DNA of 5,379 nucleotides from an uncultured Catenibacterium sp. (GTDB lineage Bacteria > Bacillota_I > Bacilli_A > Erysipelotrichales > Coprobacillaceae): NCBI RefSeq assembly GCF_900540665.1, contig NZ_UQGV01000105.1:1-5379 (forward strand). Direction: 5' to 3'. The notes under the pieces were generated by a model that ran no database searches, had not been told where the DNA came from, and saw nothing but the letters and a program-made list of their open reading frames with translations. The translations under genes and the position numbers were made by a program. Shown here in pieces: positions 1-5,368 of this stretch (position 1 is the stretch's first letter; the number at the start of each line of letters is the position of its first letter).

Positions 1-841
1 CTTTACCTTTATACTTATCTACTAATGTAGAGTTGATTGTTGCATAGTCAACTTTACCATTGTCAAAGTTCTGTGCAGCAGTCTTAGGATCCTGAACTAA
101 GTACATTTCAAGATTTTTAGTTTCTACTGTCTTTGCATCATAGTACTTATCATTCTTAGTGAATGTAGATTTGTTACCCTTAACCCACTTAGTCATCTTA
201 TAAGCACCATTAGAAAGTGTATATTCTGGCTTAGTACCATAGTTCTTACCACATTTTTCAACGAACTTTTCGTTCTGTGGGAAGTAGCATGGGAAAGCCA
301 TTAAATCTGTAAAATATGGAACTTTATTTTCAAGTTCTACTACTAAAGTCTTATCATCTTTAGCTGTAACACCAAGAGTAGCCATCTGTTCATCAGTTGC
401 ATTAGCACCTAATTCCATAAGTGCATCTGCATTCTTAACTGAAGCACCTCCGCTACCTAACATATAAGCATAGTTACCAGCATCTTTGATGATCTTACGC
501 CAAGAATAAACGAAGTCACTTGCAGTAACCTTATCACCATTTGACCACTTAGCATCTCTTAAGTGGAATGTATAAGTCTTCCCATCATCACTTACATCCC
601 AGCTCTTAGCGATTGCAGGTGCAGTCTTACCTTTTTCGTTAACGGCTGTTAAACCATCTGTAATAGCATGAATAGCGTTGAATGACATACCATCATCAAC
701 TACTGTAGAATCCATCCCCTGGATATCTAATTCACTTGCAAATCTGAATGTATCAGTATCTGTCTTAGAACCACAGCCAGCTAACATTCCTGCAGCAGTT
801 GCAGCGGCAAGCAATACTTTTACTGTTTTACCTGTTTTCAT
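1..841 (-). CDS. Oligopeptide ABC transporter substrate-binding lipoprotein, OppA type (5' part only; runs off left edge)
   Basis: This is the N-terminal 280 residues of an extracellular solute-binding protein of family 5 (SBP_bac_5), which captures peptides outside the cell and hands them to an ABC permease. It starts with a lipoprotein signal peptide: positively charged residues to K8, an alanine/leucine-rich core, and the lipobox LAGC with the lipidated cysteine at residue 23. The family signature follows at about residues 78-116 (AKSWDVSDDGKTYTFHLRD, then WSNGDKVTASDFVYSWR). Further along is the usual YTLSNGAYKM segment at about 207-216. Full-length members have about 540 residues, so roughly half is missing beyond the window edge. 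The ATG is preceded by AGGAGGAGA with a short spacer, which fixes the start. Peptide specificity cannot be read from this half; relatives bind peptides, nickel or pheromones, but the sequence pattern favours oligopeptides. Permease and ATPase genes are not in view. Confidence 0.93.
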   Translation of the reverse strand, partial: MKTGKTVKVLLAAATAAGMLAGCGSKTDTDTFRFASELDIQGMDSTVVDDGMSFNAIHAITDGLTAVNEKGKTAPAIAKSWDVSDDGKTYTFHLRDAKWSNGDKVTASDFVYSWRKIIKDAGNYAYMLGSGGASVKNADALMELGANATDEQMATLGVTAKDDKTLVVELENKVPYFTDLMAFPCYFPQNEKFVEKCGKNYGTKPEYTLSNGAYKMTKWVKGNKSTFTKNDKYYDAKTVETKNLEMYLVQDPKTAAQNFDNGKVDYATINSTLVDKYKGK

Positions 842-845
842 ATAT

Positions 846-854
846 TCTCCTCCT
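846..854 (-). promoter_or_regulatory. Ribosome binding site of the OppA-type gene
   Basis: AGGAGGAGA lies four bases upstream of the ATG when measured from its last base and about seven from the GGAGG core. It is a near-perfect anti-Shine-Dalgarno match and confirms the start of the lipoprotein at 841. Confidence 0.85.
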
Positions 855-882
855 GTAGTTTTTGTTTTCTACTATGGTGATA

Positions 883-911
883 AGTTTAGTCTAAAAATTG
901 TATACTGTCAA
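883..911 (-). promoter_or_regulatory. Probable sigma-A promoter of the OppA-type gene
   Basis: On the minus strand a perfect -35 box TTGACA (911-906) is followed after 17 bases by TAAACT (888-883), which matches the -10 consensus at four of six positions. Transcription would begin near 876 and give a leader of about 35 bases carrying the ribosome binding site. The -35 box and spacing are convincing; the -10 box is weak, so the exact start is uncertain. Confidence 0.5.
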
Positions 912-1012
912 CATAATTTCACATAAATTTTTGTATTTTAATGACAATTTATACTTTTATTCATGTATTTACTAAATTCCATACAAATGTGTCTATTTTA
1001 TAGTAAGAATTT

Positions 1013-1050
1013 ATCACCTTGAGAGGTGATTGTACTGAATCTTGTACAAT
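1013..1050. repeat. Two adjoining perfect inverted repeats in the intergenic gap
   Basis: ATCACCT (1013-1019) pairs with AGGTGAT (1024-1030) around a four-base loop TGAG. Overlapping its last two bases, ATTGTAC (1029-1035) pairs with GTACAAT (1044-1050) around eight bases. Neither is followed by a T-run on either strand, so they do not look like terminators. They lie about 170 bases upstream of the OppA-type start and beyond its likely promoter. They could be regulator binding sites or a structured RNA remnant; nothing here decides between these. The rest of the 842-1124 gap is AT-rich and shows no gene. Confidence 0.45.
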
Positions 1051-1077
1051 AATTGAAATTGCAAAGGACATATACAC

Positions 1078-1110
1078 AAAAAAATGAACAATACAATCCT
1101 GTATTGTTCA
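1078..1110 (-). terminator. Rho-independent terminator of the 331-residue membrane protein gene
   Basis: A perfect 11-base-pair stem (1100-1110 with 1085-1095) closes a four-base loop and is followed on the minus strand by seven T residues (1084-1078). It begins 14 bases after the TAG stop of the upstream minus-strand gene, so it ends that transcript and separates it from the OppA-type gene. Confidence 0.88.
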
Positions 1111-1124
1111 CTTCTTTTGTACAG

Positions 1125-2120
1125 CTATTTTTTTGTATGTTTGAGCTTGATTCGATAGTCCATCAAAGCTTCAGCAGCATACGCTTTTGCGTTAGATTCA
1201 TTGATCTGATTATAGTTGACTGCCTTGTTTGTGACCTTGGTAGAGAACTCTTTCTTATAAGTCGCAATAGTACGATAGTCTAACAACTTATTGTAGTCAC
1301 TACTCATTGTGTCATAAGAATCTACAAGGGCATATTCATAGGCATGATATGTGCTATGGAGTAGTGCTTCTAAAAGAGTTGTAGAGGACGCATGATCTAA
1401 TTGATTAATATCAAAAGTGATTTCTTTTGATTTATTATTGTATTGAGCATAGGAATGCGAAAGACCGTTGCCAGCTCCTATCTTAATTCTAAATGGTATA
1501 CCTAGATAGTCTTTTTCGTTATTGCATATTCTCTGCAAGGTATTAAGTTTTTCTTTACGTGTTAAGTTTGACCAGTGATGTAAGTTCTTTAGAGATTTTT
1601 GATCATATTGTCTAATATAAGTATCTGTATTGTTTGTAATCTTAGTAGATGATTGAATGATAGAAGAACCGAATAATGTAAAGCTTAATACAATTACAAG
1701 TGATAACAAAGATGCTAGACCAATCACAAGCTGTGATTTTTCTAACAATGAGTTATAGTTTCTTCTTTTCACTTTATAGAAATAGAATCCTATATAGACA
1801 AGATCAAGGCCAATGAGTAATAGCCAGACTACTCCTAGTGGTATTGGTAGAAGAAATATATATGCAAGTGTTGTATAGATACCAAAAGGTATGAACACAT
1901 TTGTCGCAATACTCAAATAGTTTCTCCTGTCTTCTTTTTCAAAGTAAATGAGTCCAAAGCTAAGTACTGTAAGTAAGAATAAAACAAGTTTAGATTGAAG
2001 TAATGAACAGCCTGGGATGACTTTAAATATAAATAAGCAGAATACAATAAGCGTAATGAAATAAGCACCTATCGATCTTATGATGAATTGTTTAAGTGTT
2101 AGCGTATTATGTTGTTTCAA
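1125..2120 (-). CDS. Five-helix membrane protein with a metallopeptidase-like extracellular domain lacking the catalytic glutamate
   Basis: I do not recognise a named family for this 331-residue protein. Hydrophobic segments lie at about 13-33, 44-60, 71-91, 94-115 and 131-151. Basic loops (RR near 65 and KVKRR at 116-120) place the N-terminus inside and residues 152-331 outside the cell. In the outer domain, TLLEALLHSTYHAYEY (248-263) has the hydrophobic context of a zinc-peptidase helix, but the usual HExxH reads H255-S-T-Y-H259. A later NESNAKAYA (307-315) resembles the E-x-x-A motif that supplies the third zinc ligand in gluzincin-type peptidases. The fold similarity is my inference; the missing glutamate means it may be inactive or act by binding only. 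The start is TTG, chosen because AAGGGAGGGA lies seven bases upstream and the next in-frame methionine is residue 272. It follows the terminator of the MATE remnant and so probably has its own promoter; a weak -10-like TAAAAT lies at 2149-2144. Confidence 0.8.
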   Translation of the reverse strand: MKQHNTLTLKQFIIRSIGAYFITLIVFCLFIFKVIPGCSLLQSKLVLFLLTVLSFGLIYFEKEDRRNYLSIATNVFIPFGIYTTLAYIFLLPIPLGVVWLLLIGLDLVYIGFYFYKVKRRNYNSLLEKSQLVIGLASLLSLVIVLSFTLFGSSIIQSSTKITNNTDTYIRQYDQKSLKNLHHWSNLTRKEKLNTLQRICNNEKDYLGIPFRIKIGAGNGLSHSYAQYNNKSKEITFDINQLDHASSTTLLEALLHSTYHAYEYALVDSYDTMSSDYNKLLDYRTIATYKKEFSTKVTNKAVNYNQINESNAKAYAAEALMDYRIKLKHTKK

Positions 2121-2126
2121 GTGTTA

Positions 2127-2136
2127 TCCCTCCCTT
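2127..2136 (-). promoter_or_regulatory. Ribosome binding site that selects a TTG start
   Basis: AAGGGAGGGA sits six to seven bases before the TTG at 2120-2118. No ATG or GTG with comparable spacing exists in this frame, so the site decides the start of the membrane protein. Confidence 0.75.
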
Positions 2137-2164
2137 AACATTCATTTTAAAGGAAATGATAACG

Positions 2165-2192
2165 AAAAAAAAGCCAGAGTTGATTCTGACTT
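2165..2192 (-). terminator. Terminator following the MATE remnant
   Basis: On the minus strand GTCAGA (2190-2185) pairs with TCTGGC (2178-2173), six pairs including one G-T, with a six-base loop and a run of eight T residues (2172-2165). Flanking A-T pairs extend the stem. It begins right at the stop codon of the MATE C-terminal fragment, where the terminator of the intact gene would have been, and it insulates the TTG-start gene downstream. Confidence 0.8.
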
Positions 2193-2420
2193 ACATAATA
2201 AGTTTCTTCTTTTTTACTACAAGATAAGCAATCACAATAGATGCTGCAGTCACAGCCCAGCTGACAGGGTAAACTACGAGTACGGACAGGAATGTATGGA
2301 TTCTTGCAAAGAAGATAAATTAAATAACTGCTGAATAATACTTGTAGCTGCTAAAGGCAGTGCGAATGCAAGGATCTTATCCCACAATGACCCTTCTAAC
2401 AGATTAATTCTTTTAGCCAT
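2191..2420 (-). pseudogene. MATE-family multidrug efflux pump, internally deleted and frameshifted remnant
   Basis: Reading from the ATG at 2420, the first ~34 codons give MAKRINLLEGSLWDKILAFA followed by LPLAATSIIQQLFN, the typical N-terminus and first helix of a MATE drug/sodium antiporter. That frame then runs into a stop at 2276-2274. In another frame, from about 2320 to the TAA at 2193-2191, the sequence reads FARIHTFLSVLVVYPVSW and then AVTAASIVIAYLVVKKKKLIM, which resembles the last helix and basic tail of MATE proteins. Intact members have about 450 residues, so roughly 370 codons are missing and the two ends no longer share a frame. The junction lies near 2310-2325. The ribosome binding site upstream is weak (AGGA). 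No transport function can remain. The N-terminal match is strong; the C-terminal assignment rests on position, helix character and the following terminator. Confidence 0.85.
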
Positions 2421-2469
2421 GATTTTCCTACTGAAATACTATACTTATTTATTTTTTAAGATGCACTTT

Positions 2470-2500
2470 TTCACAATTAGAAACCAAATTACTTTATAAT
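2470..2500 (+). promoter_or_regulatory. Probable promoter of the lipoprotein-DUF1292 operon
   Basis: A perfect -10 box TATAAT lies at 2495-2500. The best -35 candidate is TTCACA at 2470-2475 (five of six), but its spacer is 19 bases, longer than ideal. Transcription would start near 2507, immediately before the ribosome binding site, giving a very short leader. The 103-base gap between the MATE remnant and the lipoprotein gene would once have held divergent promoters. Confidence 0.55.
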
Positions 2501-2507
2501 GAAATTG

Positions 2508-2515
2508 AAAGGAGG
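2508..2515 (+). promoter_or_regulatory. Ribosome binding site of the small lipoprotein gene
   Basis: AAAGGAGG is a full anti-Shine-Dalgarno match with eight bases before the ATG at 2524. It confirms that start. Confidence 0.85.
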
Positions 2516-2523
2516 TTTCGATC

Positions 2524-3057
2524 ATGAAGAAACTACTAACAATTTTATTATCATGTATGATGGTGTTTGGTTTAAGTGCCTGTGCAAACAATAATGAAAA
2601 GAAAGATGTAGGTCAAACTAATACCTCGACACAAACAGAAGAATCGATTGATGATGCATTCTATAAGGATTTAAAGAATGCTTTAGAAGCAAGATGGGAA
2701 ATCGAAGAAAATGATGCAGAAATCACAACAGAAATCTATACTCGTTATGTGGATACTGAACTGAATTATTTAAGTAAGTATGAACATGCAGAAGATTCCT
2801 TTAAAAATCATGAAATCGGTGATGCAGCTGAAGATTATGTAGAAGCTTTACTTGATGGTAAGAAAATGGCTTATCTGATTGATAAGGACTATACAACATG
2901 GCATAAGGAGCATGATGAAGATGTATTTAAAGATATAACTGAAGCTCTTTATAAGTTGAATAATATTAAGAAGATTACTTTTGAAAATGAAGAGAACCAG
3001 AAAAAGTTTGATCGTCTTGTGAAGTATGGAGAAGAATATAGTAGGAGAGATGACTAA
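2524..3057 (+). CDS. Small lipoprotein of unknown function
   Basis: The 177-residue product has a clear lipoprotein signal peptide: MKK, a hydrophobic core, and the lipobox LSAC with the lipidated cysteine at residue 20. A flexible linker rich in Asn, Thr, Gln and Glu (21-40) follows. The remaining domain (41-177) is charged and appears largely helical, with FYKDLKNALEARWEI at 46-60. It has no further membrane segment, so it should be anchored to the outer face of the cytoplasmic membrane. I recognise the general style of small Bacillota lipoproteins but no family with a known role, and I see no catalytic motif. Its stop codon overlaps the start of the DUF1292 gene by one base (TAATG), so the two are transcribed together and probably translationally coupled. 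The gene has its own promoter and ribosome binding site. Confidence 0.88.
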   Translation: MKKLLTILLSCMMVFGLSACANNNEKKDVGQTNTSTQTEESIDDAFYKDLKNALEARWEIEENDAEITTEIYTRYVDTELNYLSKYEHAEDSFKNHEIGDAAEDYVEALLDGKKMAYLIDKDYTTWHKEHDEDVFKDITEALYKLNNIKKITFENEENQKKFDRLVKYGEEYSRRDD

Positions 3058-3326
3058 TGGATAATATTGTCGTATTAAATGATGAACATGGAAATGAAGT
3101 AGAATTTGAATATCTTGATTTGATTGAACATAATAATGAAGCATATGTTGTTTTATTACCAGTAGATGAAGAAGCTGATGAAGTGGTTATCCTAAGATGT
3201 GAAGAATCAGATGATGATTCTGATGAAGAAAACTATCGTTCAGTAGATGATCTAGAATTATTGAATGAGTTATTTGAAATCTTTAAAGAAAAGAATAAAG
3301 ATAATTTTGATTTTGATTTTGATTAA
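3057..3326 (+). CDS. DUF1292 (YrzB/UPF0473-like) acidic protein
   Basis: This 89-residue protein matches the DUF1292 pattern from end to end: a start of the type MDNIVVLNDEHGNEVEFEYL, then YVVLLPVDEEADEVVILR at about 30-47, an acidic stretch, YRSVDDLELLNELFEIFKEK near 60-79 and an aspartate-rich tail. About 36% of residues are Asp or Glu against five Lys/Arg. It has no signal or membrane segment and should be cytoplasmic. The function of the family is not known to me; yrzB is usually found beside the Holliday-junction resolvase-like gene ruvX/yrrK. Here it is instead coupled to a lipoprotein gene through TAATG, with no separate ribosome binding site beyond purine-rich GGAGAGA inside the upstream gene (about 3045-3051). 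A second DUF1292 paralogue elsewhere in the genome is likely. The last codons are a TTTTGA tandem repeat giving FDFDFD. Confidence 0.9.
   Translation: MDNIVVLNDEHGNEVEFEYLDLIEHNNEAYVVLLPVDEEADEVVILRCEESDDDSDEENYRSVDDLELLNELFEIFKEKNKDNFDFDFD
3305..3324 (+). repeat. Hexanucleotide tandem repeat at the end of the DUF1292 gene
   Basis: Three copies of TTTTGA plus two further bases encode the alternating Phe-Asp tail. Because the unit is six bases long, gain or loss of a copy would change tail length by two residues without shifting the frame. Confidence 0.6.
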
Positions 3327-3332
3327 AAGCGA

Positions 3333-3358
3333 GGGGCACCTGATGGTGCCCCTTTATT
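3333..3358 (+). terminator. Rho-independent terminator between convergent genes
   Basis: GGGGCACC (3333-3340) pairs perfectly with GGTGCCCC (3345-3352) around TGAT and is followed by TTTATT. On the minus strand the same stem is followed by TCGCTTTT, so it probably also stops the alkyltransferase transcript, whose stop codon abuts the stem. The T-tracts are modest on both sides, but the stem is very stable and sits just after the DUF1292 stop. Confidence 0.85.
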
Positions 3359-3845
3359 GTGCTTCTAGTTTTAATAATGTTTCTTTTCTATCTATACCAC
3401 CTGCATAACCTGTTAAGCTTCCATTACTGCCTAACACTCTATGACAAGGTACTATAATACTTATTCTATTATGTCCTACTGCACCACCTACTGCCTGAGC
3501 AGAGAATCTTTTGACTCCTCTTCTTTGTGCCAATATATTCGCAATCTCTCCATAAGTCATTGTATGACCATAAGGAATATCACAAAGAATCTCCCATACT
3601 TCTTTTTGGAAGTCTGTACCTATTAAATGAAGAGGAAAATCAATAAGTGGCTGTTCTTTCTTAAAATAGAGATCAAGCCATCTCTTTACCTTTAAAATAA
3701 GTTCTGTTTCTTTTTCTTCATAAGGTTCTACTAATCCTGATGCATAATACTTCTGATTCTCAAACCATAAGCCATATACACCTATTTCATCTACCGCAAT
3801 AAGTATATCTCCTAATGGTGATTGATAGTGTCCAATATAAGTCAT
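3354..3845 (-). CDS. ogt: Methylated-DNA--[protein]-cysteine S-methyltransferase (O6-alkylguanine repair)
   Basis: The 163-residue protein transfers alkyl groups from O6-alkylguanine in DNA to its own cysteine in a suicidal, one-use reaction. The N-terminal ribonuclease-H-like half begins YQSPLGDILIAV. The C-terminal DNA-binding half has the helix-turn-helix around FQKEVWEIL and IPYGHTMTYGEIA (about 79-102), then AQAVGGAVGHN, the active site PCHRV with acceptor Cys134, and GSLTGYAGGIDRKETLLKLE ending with the conserved glutamate (E161). Asn126, Cys134, His135 and E161 complete the catalytic set. The arginine finger of the human and E. coli enzymes is Gln117 here, and the usual NP after the Asn is NR. 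The ATG at 3845 is preferred over a GTG at 3863, because GGAGG lies seven bases before the ATG and would fall inside the longer reading. It lies 39 bases downstream of the glucosidase and may be co-transcribed with it. The ogt name is by family resemblance. Confidence 0.95.
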   Translation of the reverse strand: MTYIGHYQSPLGDILIAVDEIGVYGLWFENQKYYASGLVEPYEEKETELILKVKRWLDLYFKKEQPLIDFPLHLIGTDFQKEVWEILCDIPYGHTMTYGEIANILAQRRGVKRFSAQAVGGAVGHNRISIIVPCHRVLGSNGSLTGYAGGIDRKETLLKLEAQ

Positions 3846-3852
3846 ATGAAAT

Positions 3853-3857
3853 CCTCC
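3853..3857 (-). promoter_or_regulatory. Ribosome binding site that sets the alkyltransferase start
   Basis: GGAGG with a seven-base spacer precedes the ATG at 3845. It excludes the upstream GTG at 3863, which would place this site inside the coding region. Confidence 0.8.
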
Positions 3858-3865
3858 ATACACCT

Positions 3866-3874
3866 ATCATATCA
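3866..3874 (-). promoter_or_regulatory. Possible extended -10 promoter of the alkyltransferase gene
   Basis: On the minus strand TGATATGAT at 3874-3866 (allowing for the T-run boundary) combines a TGn extension with TATGAT, five of six to consensus. No good -35 box accompanies it, as is common for extended -10 promoters. Transcription would start near 3859, right at the ribosome binding site. Read-through from the glucosidase gene is the alternative, since no terminator hairpin is seen between them. Confidence 0.35.
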
Positions 3875-3884
3875 AAAAAGAGAC

Positions 3885-5333
3885 TTAATTGAATTGTTTA
3901 TGTTTATTTTCAATAAAGTCATGATACCATCTAAAACTATTCTTCTTATATCTCTTATAAGTACCCTGGCCTAGATTATTAGCATCTACATAAACAACAC
4001 CATAACGTTTTTCCATTTCACAACTTCCTGCAGAAACAATATCAATCACACCCCACATGATATAACCAATAACGTCTACACCATCATCAATCGCTTCATC
4101 TATCTGTTTAAAGTGCTGTTCAAGATAATCTATTCTATATGAATCATGAATCAAACCATCTTCCATGATATCATGTGCACCTAATCCATTTTCACATATA
4201 AAGACAGGTTTCTGTGTTCTATCATACATCTTATTTAACATAATTCTAAGTCCTACAGGATCAATCTGCCATCCCCAGTCACTTGCTTTAAGATGAGGAT
4301 TCTTTGTAGATACAACGAGATTACCTGCAGTCTGTTGTCCATCTTCCTTACATGTCGCAATAGAACTTGAATAATAAGAGAAGCTGACAAAGTCACATGA
4401 ATATTTTTTGAGTAATTCTTTATCTTCTTCTGTAATAGTTAAATGAATATCATTTTCTCTAAAGAAACGATCCATATAGCTTGGATAATGTCCATTCGCA
4501 AGTATATCTATTGCAAACCACTGATGGATTTCTTCATCTCTCACTGCTTTTAAGTTATCTTCTGGAGTAGATGTAAGAGGATAGTAACAGAAGCATGCTA
4601 CCATACATCCTGATTGACTCTTAGGAGAGAGTTTTTTCGCAATCTTAATTGTTTTAGCACTTGCCACAAACTGATGATGTAATGACTGGAATACAAGTGT
4701 TTGATTATAAGGCTGATCCTTTTCTTTCACTAATCCTACACCATTATAAGGACTGAAGTATCCTGCATTAATTTCATTAAAAGGTAAGAAATAATCAATG
4801 TACTCTCCCCAGTTTTCAAATACTACTGTCGCAAATCTTTCATAGAATTCAATCAGTTTTCTATTTGTCCATCCACCATAATGTTCTACTAGGTAGAGAG
4901 GAACAGCATAATGATTCATTGTTAGAAAGATCTTCATACCTGCTTTATGTACTTCTTTGAAGATATGATCATAGAACTTGATTCCTTCTTCATTAGGTGT
5001 TTCTTCATCTCCATGAGGATATAATCTAGCCCAGCTGATTGAGAAACGATAGATATCAATACCTAATTCTTTAAGCAAAGCGATATCTTCATCAATATGA
5101 TGATAACCATCACTACCCTGTCTAAATGGATAGTGTCCTATTCCTTCACATTTCTTTGCTTCATCAATAATATCCTGTGTGAGTAGTCTTGTAGATGTTG
5201 TTGCATCAGATGTTCTTTTTAGATAGGGTCTACAATCCTGTGTATCTAAGCCTTTACCGCCTTCTTTATAACCACCTTCATATTGGCTGCTGGCAGTGGC
5301 ACCACCCCATAATATATCTTTTATCTTTTTCAT
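3885..5333 (-). CDS. 6-phospho-beta-glucosidase, glycoside hydrolase family 1
   Basis: The 482-residue protein hydrolyses 6-phospho-beta-glucosides such as phosphorylated cellobiose, arbutin or salicin after uptake by a PTS, in the cytoplasm. It has the family-typical length and starts MKKIKDILWGGATASSQYEG. The acid/base glutamate is E187 in PFNEIN, and the nucleophile is E381 in FICENG. SAGSCEMEKRYG near 434-445 carries the Ser, Lys and Tyr that bind the sugar phosphate and separates it from ordinary beta-glucosidases. The ATG at 5333 is chosen: GGAG lies six bases upstream and the protein then begins as relatives do. An ATG at 5345 and a GTG at 5372 are also in frame, but the latter would translate the GC-rich hairpin into a run of arginines. 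No PTS permease or BglG-type regulator gene is in view; one may lie beyond the right edge. A phospho-beta-galactosidase activity is less likely but not excluded. Confidence 0.94.
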   Translation of the reverse strand: MKKIKDILWGGATASSQYEGGYKEGGKGLDTQDCRPYLKRTSDATTSTRLLTQDIIDEAKKCEGIGHYPFRQGSDGYHHIDEDIALLKELGIDIYRFSISWARLYPHGDEETPNEEGIKFYDHIFKEVHKAGMKIFLTMNHYAVPLYLVEHYGGWTNRKLIEFYERFATVVFENWGEYIDYFLPFNEINAGYFSPYNGVGLVKEKDQPYNQTLVFQSLHHQFVASAKTIKIAKKLSPKSQSGCMVACFCYYPLTSTPEDNLKAVRDEEIHQWFAIDILANGHYPSYMDRFFRENDIHLTITEEDKELLKKYSCDFVSFSYYSSSIATCKEDGQQTAGNLVVSTKNPHLKASDWGWQIDPVGLRIMLNKMYDRTQKPVFICENGLGAHDIMEDGLIHDSYRIDYLEQHFKQIDEAIDDGVDVIGYIMWGVIDIVSAGSCEMEKRYGVVYVDANNLGQGTYKRYKKNSFRWYHDFIENKHKQFN

Positions 5334-5339
5334 AATTTT

Positions 5340-5343
5340 CTCC
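5340..5343 (-). promoter_or_regulatory. Ribosome binding site supporting the glucosidase start
   Basis: GGAG with a six-base spacer precedes the ATG at 5333. The alternative ATG at 5345 has only GGGGA two bases upstream, which is too close. Confidence 0.65.
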
Positions 5344-5349
5344 ATTTCC

Positions 5350-5368
5350 CCGCGCCTTCGTTGCGCGG
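5350..5368 (-). other. GC-rich perfect hairpin just upstream of the glucosidase gene
   Basis: CCGCGC (5368-5363) pairs with GCGCGG (5355-5350) around the seven-base loop AACGAAG. All six pairs are G-C, in a region otherwise strongly AT-rich. It lies six bases before the GGAG ribosome binding site and has no T-run on either strand, so it is not a standard terminator. It does not match the ribonucleic antiterminator of BglG/LicT regulators. It could be a leader stem that affects translation or RNA stability. Confidence 0.5.

Noticed and set aside
678..926. Open frame of 82 codons on the plus strand
   Set aside because: It lies opposite the OppA-type gene, whose lipobox, family signature and ribosome binding site are unambiguous; it has no ribosome binding site.
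915..929. AATTTCACATAAATT as a CodY-type operator near the OppA promoter
   Set aside because: It matches only about ten of fifteen consensus positions, expected by chance in such AT-rich sequence.
1053..1283. Open frame of 76 codons on the plus strand beginning with TTG
   Set aside because: It reads through the minus-strand terminator and the 3' end of the membrane protein gene and has no family-like sequence.
2080..2334. Open frame of 84 codons on the plus strand
   Set aside because: It is antisense to the start of the membrane protein and to the MATE remnant, both better supported.
2848..3144. Open frame of 98 codons on the minus strand
   Set aside because: It is antisense to the lipoprotein-DUF1292 operon and has no ribosome binding site or recognisable domain.
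3441..3626. Open frame of 61 codons on the plus strand
   Set aside because: It lies opposite the alkyltransferase gene, including its PCHRV active-site region.
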